A stretch of 64,000 nucleotides of DNA, taken from the NCBI GenBank assembly GCA_031835245.1, contig JAVKOQ010000264.1, forward strand, positions 1 to 64,000, in the 5' to 3' direction. The position numbers were made by a program, and so were the translations under genes. The stretch comes from Balamuthia mandrillaris (lineage: Eukaryota; Discosea; Longamoebia; Balamuthiidae). This document shows, piece by piece, positions 27,928 to 39,607 of this stretch. Each line of letters opens with the position of its first letter. Within the stretch, counting starts at the first letter, position 1. The notes below the pieces were generated by a model. The model was not told the DNA's origin, did no database searches, and saw only the letters and a program-made list of their open reading frames with translations.

Positions 27928-29183
27928 GCCATGGCACTTCCTCGCCACGACTCTTATGTGGCCATTTGCGCCCAGGAAGAGGAGCATCTGAGGCAGACCA
28001 ACGCGGTGCAAGATGCTCCAGACTTGCAAGATGACGACCGAGAGCCAGAGGGGTTTGGTTTATTTGGCACTATTTAAGAGAGAACGACTTCTTCCTCCGG
28101 GCCACAAATGTAACGGAAGAGGAAATTAGGCGGCTGTACCAGCTCTTGCTCCCAGAAGAGCAGGCCAACCGCGGTCGAGGTCCAAGACCCAGATCATCCT
28201 TGATGGACTCCCTTCTGTGTTATCTGTGGTGGCGTAGTGCAGTTTGTGTATGGTATGGTCGTGCATTGAGCCGACTTGTTTCGGAGTGAAAAACAGCACG
28301 AGAGTAGGGGACCTTGGCAACCGTCTTTCGGCTTAATAAAGAAGGGCGCTTTGAGGACAACGTGAAGCGGATGCGCCCGATGCTGTTGGCTGCCTTGCGG
28401 AAGAGATGGCTTGAACCTCGCCCGCGACCTCCGCCATTGACCGGCACTGGCTATCCTTACATCGGCCTGCTGGTGGACTCCACGACGGTGCAGTCTCACA
28501 TGCCAAAGGTGCCCTTCGACGAGGCGAAAACATATTTTTCCACAAGAAAAAGGCCTAAAGAAAGCAGTGGGAATCATGGCGCACGCACCCTACTACGCGC
28601 TGTTTTTCACTCCGAAACAAGTCGGCTCAATGCACGACTATACCATACACAAACTGCACTACGCCCAATATCTGGAATACCTTGAAAAGGAACCAGATGA
28701 AGCAGCTGCCTTGGCAACAGACCATGCGGTATCTTCTTGGGCAGTCTTGTTGGACAAGGGCTATGTGGGTCCAGCTTCCGATACTCCTGGTCTCCGTCGG
28801 ATTGCCCTTCAACGAGGAAGGAGACTGGCACCTGCTGCCCATGCAGAACGGGAGGCATTGAAGCGGCTTCGCGTGCCAATTGAACGTTGGTTTGGTCGGC
28901 AACAGTGCTCTGGCACCTCATCCGTGGGCCCTATCGCTGGGACCACGCCCATCTCGATGATGACTTCGAGATTTGCGCCCTTCTTACCAACGAGCACATA
29001 AGACGGCTTGACCTGCAGGAACAAGACCGTGAGTTTTATAAAGAACTGGTCCATCGCCGCTTTCTCGCTGCTCAAGCCAAACTGGAGAAACGTCGTGCAC
29101 AGCTGAAAGCAGCCTCTCAACGGAAGAAAGCTCGTCTCTATCCTGAACTGTGCTCTTCCTCTCGCTCTCCTTTCTTCCTGTAA
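27928..29183 (+). mobile_element. Decayed DDE-superfamily DNA transposon (transposase remnant)
   Basis: A transposase of the DDE_Tnp_4-like (IS5/PIF-Harbinger-related) type, spread over different frames. The N-terminal part reads MALPRHDSYVAICAQEEE, RENDFFLRATNVTEEEIRRL, YQLLLPEEQANRGRG. The catalytic core has YPYIGLLVDSTTVQ (first Asp), then KKAVGIMAHAPYYALFFTPK and SWAVLLDKGYVGPASDTPG (second Asp). RVPIERWFGR carries the Glu. The end is LDDDFEICALLTNEHIRRLD. At least three frame breaks interrupt it: near 28060, near 28540 and after the ERWFG motif near 28895. There is also an insert at 28231-28308 that is an inverted copy of 28589-28665. Ends and target-site duplications were not recognised. 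The well-preserved protein similarity suggests a fairly recent loss of function. Confidence 0.75.
28231..28308 (-). repeat. Inverted duplication inside the transposase
   Basis: The reverse complement of this segment matches 28589-28665 over about 77 bases with only a few differences. Read on the minus strand it encodes LFFTPKQVGSMHDHTIHKLH, against LFFTPKQVGSMHDYTIHKLH at the source. It replaces the expected helix-turn-helix region of the transposase. Confidence 0.85.
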
Positions 29184-29281
29184 TTATTCTTTTCATAATA
29201 AAACACCCCCCTATTATTAATTGTCGATTATTATTGTTTCTTTTTCTTTTTCTGTTTTCTGTTTTCTGTTTTCTCCATTCG

Positions 29282-29677
29282 TTAGTCTTCTTCTTCTTCT
29301 TCTTCTTCTCCTGCTTCGGCATCCGCAAGCTCCTTCTCCATGATCTTTGCTCGGGCCAGCGCCTTCTTGGCCCACTCCTTCTTCCCCTTTCGCACCAGCA
29401 CGCGCGCCATCTCCCGCTCCTCCGCCACTTTGCTCTTCAGCTGCTCCACGTAGTCCTCCTGGGTGAGCTGCCCCGTTTGGACCTGTATCACCAAAAGGTT
29501 CAGCTTCAGCTCGATTTGTTGCTTGCGGTCCTCGAGCTCCTCTGGGGGTGGCTTGCGTTGTTGTTGGTAGAGTTGCAGTTGGTCGGTGACTTGTTGAAGC
29601 TCATGCTCCAGGACGTCGTTGCTTATTATGTTGTCCACACTATGAAAAAAAGAAGGCTTAGCCTAGAGGGAGAGGGC

Positions 29678-29715
<38 letters not shown>

Positions 29716-30941
29716 ACCTGTCTGGATCGTAGTCTTCAGATATGTCAGCTGTGTTAGTAGAAGGAGTAGTTGCAGTGGTTGAAGGGGTAGAAGAAGCAGC
29801 GGAAGAAGACGGTGAAGGAGTTGAAATGGATGGTGTTGAAGAGGAGGAAGAAGTAATGGTGGTAGCTGTCTGAATAGAAGAAGTAGCAGACGGAGAAACA
29901 GAAGGTGGCTTGCTCTTTTCTTCTTTTTCGTCGCGTGCTTCCTTTGTTGGTACTGTTGTAGTCTTCTTTTCTTCCTCTCCCGCTTCTCTTGTTTGCAAAG
30001 TTGTCATCGTAGATACAACAGCAGAAGGAGCAGAAGGAGCATACGAAGCAGACGAAGCAGAAGAAGAAACAGAAGCAGAACCAGTAGAAGTAGGAGTAGG
30101 AACAGGCTCGTAAGAATCGATGACCAACACGCGTTCCTCCTTCCGTCGGAGATCCTTTCCCTCCAACGGCACCCTCAAACGAAGACGCGCCTCCAACTTG
30201 CCGCCAGTGGGCCGCCTGCCAGCTCCCTGCGGTGGCAACACATCCGCCTGGACGTGGCTCTCGCTGTGTGAGAGGAGAGGGGAGAGGTTGAGCTCCGCTC
30301 TGCCGAGGAGGATGTGCCGTTGGAGGAAGCGCTTGTGGTAGATTTCGCAGAGGAGTTTCTTACGTTGGCAGAAGAAGAGGAAGGACTTCTTGCCGCGATC
30401 TATGTTAAACTTGAAAGATGTTTCATAATCTGTGATTGGTTTGTGAGCCAAATAACGCCAAAAGTGAAAGAGAACGAGGAGAAGAAACGGTGAAAGAAAT
30501 AAAGAGAACAGAAAGAAGCGTACTTGGGTTGATAGAGCCTTTGACGGAGTCGGTTTGAGCTTTTTGAGGTTGTTGAGCGGAAGGATAGGGAAAAGTTATA
30601 TACACGTATGTATCGGGTGAAGATATGCTGGTGGGCACTGGCAAGTTGGTACAACCAACAATAGACACTTCCAACTCGTTCATGCGAAGATGAGCAAAAA
30701 CTATTTCTTCTGTCGTCGTTTTGGTTTCATAGTGGTGCCTTCAAGAGAGAGATATGTGCAATGAGAAATGAGATGCAGAGAGAAAGAGAGAATGAACAAA
30801 CTTGGGAATAGGATGGCCGGCATTCTTGGCAGCAACAAGCTGTTGAAGTTCTTGCATGAGGACTTTCTTTTCTTTGTGCAACTCCATTGCTTTCACTTTC
30901 TCTTCTCGAAGCTCTGAGTCCTTGAGTTTCTGCACTCAATA

Positions 30942-30974
<33 letters not shown>

Positions 30975-31628
30975 GGGAGAGAGGGAGAGGGAGAGGGAGA
31001 GGGAGAGGGAGAGGGAGAGGGAGAGGGAGAGGGAGAGGGAGAGGGAGAGGGAGAGGGAGAGAGGGAGAGGGAGAGGGAGAGGGAGAGGGAGAGGGAGAGG
31101 GAGAGGGAGAGGGAGAGGGAGAGGGAGAGGGAGAGGGAGAGAGGGAGAGGGAGAGGGAGAGGGAGAGGGAGAGGGAGAGGAGAGGGAGAGGGAGAGGAGA
31201 GAGGGAGAGGGAGAGGGAGAGGGAGAGGGAGAGGGAGAGGGGAGAGGGAGAGGGAGAGGGAGAGGGAGAGGGAGATCATAATATCAGCTACATACAACGA
31301 TACGTAACAAAACAAACAAAGAAGTGACGTACAAGAGCGCGATCGTGAAGTTCTCTGATACGGGCTTTAAAATCTTCTTCTAAAACCTCATAACCTTTCA
31401 CACGTTGCAGCTCCAACTGTAATTCCAGTTTAAGTAAATAACGCGGGTGTAAACGAGCAAAAGAGAGAGAGAGAGAGAGAGAGAGAGAATGGCAGAATGG
31501 AAAAAAAAAGCATACAACATCAACAGGACTGAGAGCTGGGGCGATGTTTTGCGATGGTAAAGGCGGTAACTTCGATAGATCTATGTTAAAACAAAATATA
31601 TGCGCCCCGTTCAGTTAAACTCTGTTGA

Positions 31629-31659
<31 letters not shown>

Positions 31660-32950
31660 GAGAAAGAGAGAGTACGCACCAACAGCAATGCCATTTTTCA
31701 ACTGGTTGGCCATGTCGCGCACCACTTTCATGGATTGCATGATGGAATGAGCTTGTGTGTCTTCCTCCAACTCGTTGCATGCTAAATAGGCCGCCTTCAA
31801 TGCATCGTATCTTGCCTTCACCTGTTGCATCATCGCTTCCTTCAAAATAAAAAAGCGCATGTTAGCAAAACAGGAAAAGAGAAAAGAAAAGATTAAGCAG
31901 AACAGATGAGCGAAGAGAATGAAGGCAGCACCATATCCACTGAGGAAGAGGAAGCAGCACCAGCATGCAACAACTTTTGTTGTTTCTGCGGCTGTGGCGA
32001 AGGTGGCGGCTGCCACACTTCTCCTCTTTGTTGCTGCTTCGATTTGTTGGCTGTCGCTTGTGGTACCACTCTCTCATTCTCACCTGTTTCTCCCTCTCGT
32101 TCTTCCTCATCGTCTCTTCCTTTTGCTTCTTCTTCTGGTTTCTTTATTTCTTGTCGACGTTGTTGTGGAGCCGCTGCGGTTGTCGTGGTCGTAGTCGCTT
32201 TCAGTCGTTTTTGCTGGGTGAGGGCCTGCAAAGGAGTAATGGTGTTGTTCAGGAGAGAGAGCGCCTCGGCAACATTGCCAGCCCGCTTCAACATCACGCA
32301 GCGTTGCTTCTCGCTGGCCAGCCGCTGTTCCAGCTCTTCCAGGCTCATGCCTTGCCACTCGCTCCCGTTCTCATTGTTGTTTGTGCTCTTGTTGCTCTGC
32401 TCTTCCTCTGTTCTTCTCAGTGTCGTTAACGACGAAGAGGGCGTCGTTGAGACGGCGTTATGGCTCTGTTGTGGTGGTTGAGAAGCAGAAAAAGAGGAAG
32501 AGGAGGTTGTGGTAGTGGTTGGGGCTGCGTCGACACCGCCTCCTCCTCCTCCTCCTTCGAGGGCAGAGAGCTCGGAGAGGAGGGCAGGGTCTTGCATGTC
32601 CTCTTCTGTGAACTCCACCTCAATGTCCTCGTTGTCCTCTGAGCCAGTGGTAAACATGGTGGCAAGCCTCAACGCTTCTTGCAGACGAGCTGAAGGGAGG
32701 AGAGAAGAGACCATTCATGAAAAAACAAAGAACAAAAGGAGAAAAAGAAAAGGCAGTGGAGCTCCAAACCTTCGTCGACGCCAGAGGCAATGGCCGTTTC
32801 TTCGGCTGGCATCTCTGCGAGAGAGGGATCGACATCAAAGCCAAATCCCATGTCTCCTTCTCCTCTTCGAGCTCCACCATTTGGTTTTTTGTTGTTGGGA
32901 GAACTCTCCTTCTTCTTCTTCCCTCCTCCTCCGCCTAGCCAGCCGAACAT
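29282..32950 (-). CDS. CC2D1: CC2D1/Lgd-type coiled-coil and C2 domain protein
   Basis: Relative of animal CC2D1A/B (Lgd), which bind ESCRT-III Shrub/CHMP4 and control endosomal sorting. It starts MFGWLGGGGGKKKKESSPN at 32950. The second exon has DNEDIEVEFTEEDMQDPALL and SELSAL, then WQGMSLEELEQRLASEKQRC and AGNVAEALSLLNNTITPLQ, a DM14-like helical repeat. Another DM14 repeat is MMQQVKARYDALKAAYLACN near 31820-31700. After LKDSELREEKVKAMELHKEK comes a C2 domain: MNELEVSIVGCTNLPVPTSI, DTYVYITFPYPS, then ETSFKFNIDRGKKSF and LLGRAELNLSPLL. GAGRRPTGGKLEARLRLRVP is the family hallmark. A coiled coil (ELQQVTDQLQLYQQQRKPPP) ends the protein. Introns carry (TCTCCC)n and (CT)n tracts. Confidence 0.88.
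30943..31275 (-). repeat. (GGGAGA)n microsatellite in a CC2D1 intron
   Basis: About 330 bases of AGAGGG/AGGGAG hexamers on the plus strand; the sense strand reads TCTCCC. It is almost uninterrupted, one of the longest tracts in the window. Confidence 0.92.
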
Positions 32951-33007
32951 GGTTTGAGTGCAGGGCACACTGCAAGCTTCCTTTCAACTTTTTCTTTCTT
33001 TTCTTGA

Positions 33008-33015
33008 TGTCGACA
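33008..33015. promoter_or_regulatory. TGTCGACA palindrome
   Basis: Perfect 8-base palindrome 58 bases upstream of the CC2D1 start, between CC2D1 (-) and eL37 (+). Part of the intergenic set described in the findings. Confidence 0.4.
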
Positions 33016-33219
33016 ATAACAGCCAACTGGAATTTCGATCACAAAACAGCCAATAGAAACTGCTCCAAAGTAACTCCGGGAGGAAGATCAATCGGTGAGG
33101 TTTGCGGTGTTCTCGTATCACCCCTTCCTTCCCTCCGCTTTCTTCCCCCTTCTTCTTCCTATTATTTTTACCAGGTCAAGCAAAGAGCCAGTTTTTAACG
33201 CGACCGAGCCGCAAGAAGA

Positions 33220-34003
33220 ATGGTTCGTTGATGTTTTTTCGTTAAGCTCAGTGGTTTTATTGTTGTTGTGATGAGGTGTGTTGGAGTTTGAAGAGGAGTT
33301 TTTGTTTTTAACTGCGCTCAAGATTCCTCGTTGTGCCGAACCCTTGATCGTTTTTGTTGAGGCCTTTTACTGGATCATTTTTCTCACTTTTCATTGCTCT
33401 TACTTTTTCTCTGCACTTCATCTTCTTTTGTTTGGCCAATTTCCTTGATCCGTTCAGACGAAGGGCACATGCAGCTTTGGTAAGAGGCACAACAAGTCTC
33501 ACACTCTGTGCAGACGTTGCGGAAGACGCTCTTATCACATTCAGAAGAAGGAGTGCGCTTCTTGCGGCTTCCCCGCTCCCAGGTTGAGGAAATGTATGTT
33601 TACCGCCAAACCTTTCTTCACCTTCACACCGTTGGTGTGCTTGTCATGTTTGGCACACAGCCTAAACTTTTTTGTTCTTTTTAGACAACTGGAGCGCTAA
33701 GGCCCTCAGGCGAAGGACTACCGGCACTGGACGTATGAGGTACTTGAAGCACATGCCCCGCAGATTCAAGAATGGCTTCCGAGAGGGTAACTTATCGCTC
33801 TATTAGTTCTCTTTTCTTCTCGTTTTTTTTGTTATTTCTAGCTCTTTTTATTCCTCCATTCTTGCTTGCCTTCTTCTCTTCACCCTGTCTCCTTCTTTCT
33901 CTACCTATTATTTTGAACGAATGCCGAATTGCTTATTCTTCGTTCTCATTATTTTATCCTTACAGGAACACAACCCACCCGCAAGGCCGTTGCCTCCAGC
34001 TAA
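33220..34003 (+). CDS. RPL37: 60S ribosomal protein eL37
   Basis: Zinc-binding protein of the cytosolic large ribosomal subunit. Exons 33220-33222, 33458-33593, 33685-33786 and 33966-34003 give 92 residues. The first exon contributes only the ATG. The protein reads [20 protein letters not shown] and [20 protein letters not shown], with four zinc-binding Cys (CxxC...CxxC). It continues [40 protein letters not shown] and AVASS. The length and order match eL37 throughout. AATAAA follows near 34066. Confidence 0.95.
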
Positions 34004-34130
34004 ATCTATTGCCGTTTTCCTTTGACCCTTGTCCCGAGAGAATGATCACTGGCCATCTCTCTTGCAATAAAACACAGCCTCGGTCGCTTTCCCAAAGCCG
34101 CTTCAAAATACTTTTTTTTACTGCCAAGAG

Positions 34131-34175
<45 letters not shown>

Positions 34176-34307
34176 TCCTTCTGCGTTCTTGGTGGCCTCT
34201 TTATCATCATTTCTTTTTACCGCCAAGAGATCGACTCTCTATTTTTCCATGTCGTCACGAGTTTTAAACCAGCTCGAAAGAAAAGAAAGGCAACAAGAAG
34301 AGAAGGG
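34004..34307. other. Intergenic region between eL37 and TRAPPC2L
   Basis: It contains a polyadenylation-type AATAAA near 34066 and a (CT)n run at about 34135-34172. No exon is supported. Confidence 0.5.
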
Positions 34308-34743
34308 ATGATCGTTTGTACGGCTATCGTGGGCAAAAATGTAGGCATATCCCCCTACGGTCCCCAAATCCCGTTTTCTTCACTTCCATGGCAAAGAGAG
34401 AGGACTGATGTTGCCTTACTCTCTTTTTTTTTTGTTCATCCCGTTCAGAATGGTCCATTGTTTCTGCAAAGCTATGTGCCCACGACAGGTACGACCGCCA
34501 CTGGCGTAGAGCCGGATGAGCTCAAGTTTCACTACATTGTACATACAGCCCTTGATGTAGTTGAAGAACGAGGTACCTCGTTTTTTTTGCTTTGTTGCAA
34601 AAGATAATATTCTGAACATATTTATCTTTTTTCACGTTGTGTTTTGGTGAAGTGGATGTGAAGCGCAACAAAAAGGGAACAAAGATCAACTACGAATTAT
34701 TTTTGGGACTCCTTTACCCCACAGAGGAGTACAAAGTGTAAGT

Positions 34744-34789
<46 letters not shown>

Positions 34790-35177
34790 TTAACGAACGT
34801 CACTTGTTTTTGTTTAAAGTTATGGCTACATCACCAACACAAAGATCAAGTTGATAGTGGTCGTCAGCGAAGACCACAACGAAGGGGACGTGCGCAACGT
34901 ATGCTCCTTCTCCTTCTCCTCTTCACTTTTGCTCCTCCCTATCTTCTTTGATCTTTCTTGTTCTTCTGCTTCTCCTCCTTTCTCTCTTTGCCTCCTTCCG
35001 CGTTCTCCTTCTTACCTCTCCCTCCCTCTCTCTTGTCTACCAACAAAATAGTTCTTTCGCAGGTTCCACACCCTCTTCACCAACCACGTCTGCAATCCAT
35101 TCTACACACCGGACCAGCCCATCACCTCCAAAGGCTTTGCCAACGAGGTTAAAACGTTGGCCACCATTTCCTCTTGA
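34308..35177 (+). CDS. TRAPPC2L: TRAPP complex subunit 2-like (TRAPPC2L)
   Basis: Longin-fold subunit of TRAPP, a vesicle-tethering complex and Rab exchange factor at the Golgi. Exon 1 (34308-34340) encodes MIVCTAIVGKN. Exon 2 (34449-34572) gives NGPLFLQSYVPTTGTTATG, then DELKFHYIVHTALDVVEER. Later exons give NYELFLGLLYPTEEYKVYGY, ITNTKIKLIVVVSE, RRFHTLFTNHVCNPFYTPDQ and ITSKGFANEVKTL. The match to human TRAPPC2L runs end to end, with a short insertion after QSYVPTTG. A (CT)n run lies in the third intron. Confidence 0.92.
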
Positions 35178-36105
35178 AAACAAGAGAGAGACGAGAGTTT
35201 TCGTTGTTAACAAATAACTTCAACAAGAATGTACAAGAGAGGATGTGTGTTTTTTTTTGTTTAACTTTTGGTCGCTGGGAGAGTGTTAGGAAGCACTGCT
35301 GTGTTGGCTGAAGAAGAGCAAGGGCTACGAAGAGACACAATGAGGCAGGAGCGAGTTGGAGTGTTTTGTAGATCAGGTGCAGGTCAGGTCCACAGCTGAC
35401 CCAATAGATAAGAATAGCACACACGTTTCCCCTCCCATCATCACTGGGCCCGAAACTGAGAGTAGCGCCCAGTGCTGTACATAAAGTGTCCTATTCCCCA
35501 GAGGCAGCCGTACCACAACGCATACAACAAGACCACTATCATCTTTCTTCTGCGTTTTCTTCCTTTCTTTTCTGTTTTGTTTATCTTTGTTGTCGACAAT
35601 AAATGGCTAGATTGGGATCTACTCCATCAATCAAAATATCTCCGACCCTAATATCCTAATTCCCGAAGTTGCAAGAAAAGTAATGGAAAAAACCAGATGC
35701 TCCATATTTGGGAAAATTGTTCTTTTGAGGGTTTCCCCTATGATCGGCCGCCAACAAAAGCGCGACTATTTATTTGGGGGGATTTTTTTTTGGGGGTGTT
35801 TGAAAAAATAATTGGAAGAAAACTACTCCTCCTCTCAACGGTCACCGCATTGGCCCCTTGTTTTTTTTTTTTGCTTATCCAAGCCCTATTTTTTTTCTTT
35901 GGATTTTTGTGTGTGCAGACCCTCACTTTTTTTTCCCCCCTCTTGTGCCTACAGACAAAAAAAAAAACTTTCCACTCCCTACCTTGAACTCCATACTTCA
36001 CCTATTTTTTTTTAACAAAGCCCCTCCCCTTCTCTCTTTGTTTTTGTTTTTGTTTTCCTCTCTCTCTCTCTCTCTCTCTCCACACACACACAAACAATTA
36101 CAACG
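35178..36105. other. Long intergenic region upstream of Akirin
   Basis: About 930 bases with poly-T and poly-A runs and no supported exon. TGTCGACA is at 35591-35598. The last 60 bases before the Akirin ATG are a (CT)n tract and CACACA, which may be 5' UTR. Confidence 0.5.
35591..35598. promoter_or_regulatory. TGTCGACA palindrome
   Basis: Perfect palindrome about 510 bases before the Akirin start, in a gene-free stretch. Part of the intergenic set described in the findings. Confidence 0.35.
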
Positions 36106-36717
36106 ATGTTGAAACTCTCCACCAAAAGACCCTACGAGGAACTCACCAATCCCCCTACCACCTGCTCGCCCCACAGGATCCAGTTCCTGGGCAGCTCCTT
36201 TCAGAACCCCGCGCCTCTAAAAAGGGGCCGCTCCATGCAACTCGAACAACCCCCCTCCTCTTCCTCCTCCTCGCACTACTCCAACTCTCGACGAGCGCTC
36301 TCCAGAAAGAACAACAACAGCGAGGAAGAGGAGGAGGAAGAGGAAGAGGAGGAGGGCGAACCTTCGCCGTTTACTCCCTCTGCACCCTTTCATTTTTCTC
36401 TTGGTAAGTACAAGTGAGGCTCTTGATTATTTTTTAACCCATTTTATTTTTCTTTTTGATTGTAATTCTCATCAAAACCTTTCCTCAAAAATAAAAGGAT
36501 CGGCGCAACGATTCCTGCCAAGAAAGAAACCGAGGCAACCAACCGCGGAGGAAGGAAGACTGTTTACTTTGGAGGAGCTGAGGGCCATTGTGAATAAGGT
36601 GGTGGCAGAGCGCGAGGCCTCTCTGCGGCAGGAATACGAGGCCACATTGAACTCGAAATTGGAAGGTTGGTGCACTTCTCCGTCTTTGATTTCCTTCCTT
36701 TGGATTTGATGCTGATA

Positions 36718-36756
<39 letters not shown>

Positions 36757-36840
36757 GAGCAATACAACATGTTGACACAGTTTAATGCGGACCACTTGGA
36801 CAGAAGGCTCAAGTCAAGCCAGTTTGATTACTTTGGATAA
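36106..36840 (+). CDS. AKIRIN: Akirin family nuclear protein
   Basis: Small nuclear protein; in animals it bridges transcription factors and chromatin remodellers and helps proteasome import. Exons 36106-36403, 36498-36665 and 36758-36840 splice in frame to 182 residues. The N-terminal basic cluster KRPYEEL and PLKRGRSM is followed by an acidic EEEEE run. PRKKPRQPT may be a nuclear signal. The C-terminal family domain is clear: GRLFTLEELRAIVNKVVAER, EASLRQEYEATLNSKLEEQY, MLTQFNADHLDRRLKSSQFD. It ends in YFG, close to the animal SYLS end. A (CT)n tract precedes exon 3. Confidence 0.9.
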
Positions 36841-37568
<728 letters not shown>

Positions 37569-39419
37569 ATGAGCGCCCATCGTCTTCGTCTTCGTCCTTG
37601 TTTGTTCTCTTCCTCTGCTCCTGCTTCTTGTTCGTTTTCTCTTTCACGTATTGGCAGCACTGCTTTCTCTCCTCGCACCGCCATCGCCGCCAGTGGGGCA
37701 TGCTGCCTTCCCTCCCGCAGCCTCTTCTCCTTTCTGAAGAAGAAAGAGAAAGACCAACCAACCGCTGCAGCAACCTCACAACAGCAGCAGCAGCAACAGC
37801 AACAACCTGAACAACAACAACCACCTCCGCAGCATGCACACAGAAAGGAGCAAGGGGGAGCACCTCCCGCCAATCTGTTGCGACCCAAGATCCCTGGCGT
37901 CTCTCATATCATAGCGGTGGCCTCTGGGAAGGGAGGCGTTGGCAAGTCCACTACCGCCGTCAACCTCGCCCTTGCCCTTCGTTCTCTTCCCTTTCCTTCC
38001 ACCCAAGCCCTCACCAAGGTTCTCTCTCTCTCTCTCTCTCTCTCCCTCTCTCTCCCTCTCTCTCTCTGGCGTTCTTGTTCTTATTGTCTTGTTGTTGTTG
38101 TTCTTCTTCTTGTTCTTCTTCTTGTTCTTTTTCTTGTTTTTCTTGTTCTTCTTCTTCTTCTTCTTCTTCTTCTTCTTCTTCTTCTTCTTCTTCTTCTTCT
38201 TCTTCTTCTTCTTCTTGTTCTTCTTCTTCTGCTTCTTCTTCTTGTTCTTCTTCTTCTTCTTCTTCTTCTTCTTCTTCTTCTTCTTCTTGTGCCTCTTGTT
38301 CTGCTTCTTGTTCTTCTTGTTCTTGTTCTTTTTGTTCTTCTTGTTCTTGTTCTTGTTCTTGTTCTTGTTCTTGTTCTTGTTCTTGTTCTTGTTCTTGTTC
38401 TTGTTCTTGTTCTTCTCTTCCGCAAGGTTGCTTTGTTGGATGCAGACATCTACGGCCCCTCCATTCCTCGCATGATGAACCTCGTTGGGGAGGGCAGCCG
38501 CCCCAAGGTGGATCCCAAGAGCAACCACATGATCCCTCCCATCAACTACGGTGTGAAGTGCATGTCCATGGGCTTCCTGGTGGACGAGGACAGCGCCATG
38601 ATCTGGCGTGGTCCCATGGTCATGTCCGCCCTGGAGCAGCTCCTGCGCAAGGTGGATTGGGGGGAGGTGGACGTGATGGTGGTGGACCTGCCGCCTGGCA
38701 CTGGCGATGCCCAACTGACGCTCACGCAGAGGGTGCCCCTGAATGGGGCTGTCATTGTGAGCACCCCGCAGGATATTGCCCTGTTGGATGCTCGCAGAGG
38801 GTTTGTTATTATTTGTTACGTGTTGCTTGTCCTGTTGTTGGGTTGTCAGCCTTCTCTCCTTTCTTTCTTTCTTGTCGTTTCTTTCTTATCATTGCTTGCT
38901 TTAGTTCTTTCTTCTTCTTTCTTCTTCTTTCTTCTTCTTTCTTCTTCTTTCTTCATAGTTTTATCTTTCTTATCATTGCTTGCTTTAGTTCTTTCGTTCT
39001 TTCTTCTTCTTTCTTCTTAGCTTTATCTTCTTTCTTATCATTGCTTGCTCTCGTTCTTTCTTTCTTCCTTTGCTACCCCATGCAGAGCAACAATGTTTCG
39101 CCAAGTGGGCGTGCCCATCCTGGGCATGGTGGAGAACATGAGCTACTTTGTCTCCCCCTCCGGAGAGATCTCCTACATCTTTGGCAAAGGCGGGGCCAAG
39201 AAGACGGCCGCCGAGCTGCACATGGACTTTTTGGGGGAGGTCCCCCTCGACATCTCCATCCGGGAGGGCTCGGACGAGGGCAAGCCCGTCGTGGTGACGG
39301 CGCCGCACAGCCCCCAGGCCCAGGTCTACGTGGAGATCGCGAGGAAGGTGCTGAGCAAGCTGCAGCAGGACCCCGCCGTCCGGTCCGCCCAGGCCGAGCC
39401 CAAGATCGTGTTTAGTTAG
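37569..39419 (+). CDS. NUBPL: NUBPL/Ind1-type P-loop NTPase (mitochondrial complex I assembly)
   Basis: Mrp/Nbp35-family NTPase; NUBPL/Ind1 delivers iron-sulfur clusters to mitochondrial complex I. Exons 37569-38018, 38427-38800 and 39086-39419 give 385 residues. The first about 60 residues are rich in Arg, Ser and Ala (a matrix-targeting type), then a polyQ stretch. The deviant Walker A is [79 protein letters not shown] and [18 protein letters not shown] match human NUBPL closely. At the family's CxxC site the text is [20 protein letters not shown], so both Cys are replaced. The rest ([19 protein letters not shown]) is intact. Intron 1 is a (CT)n plus (TTC)n/(TTCTTG)n tract of about 390 bases. 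Confidence 0.92.
38026..38415 (+). repeat. (CT)n, (TTC)n and (TTCTTG)n intron microsatellite
   Basis: The tract fills almost the whole first NUBPL intron on the sense strand. Both splice sites remain recognisable (AAG|GTTCTC and CGCAAG|GTTGCT). Confidence 0.92.
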
Positions 39420-39607
39420 GAAAAACCAAGTGTAAAAAAAAAAAAAAAACTGGACTCACTTTGTTGCCGATATCTTCTCACTCTGGAGTTGTTGTCTCAT
39501 TCAACTTTGAAGGTGAACAGTTCTTTTTTTTATTTGCTATAAGAGTTTTTTTTTCTGTTTATTTTCTGGTTTTTTTCTGGTTTTTTTCTTAAAACAATTA
39601 AAGAAGA

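Noticed and set aside
30893-31315. 140-residue Ser/Pro/Leu repeat frame
   Set aside because: It is the (GGGAGA)n microsatellite read on the minus strand, inside a CC2D1 intron.
35149-35424. Minus-strand frame after TRAPPC2L (91 residues)
   Set aside because: It has a membrane-like composition but no family match, splice pattern or promoter that I can support.
38075-39415. 446-residue frame overlapping NUBPL
   Set aside because: It is a shifted-frame shadow of NUBPL exons running through the intron repeat. The other frame matches NUBPL end to end.
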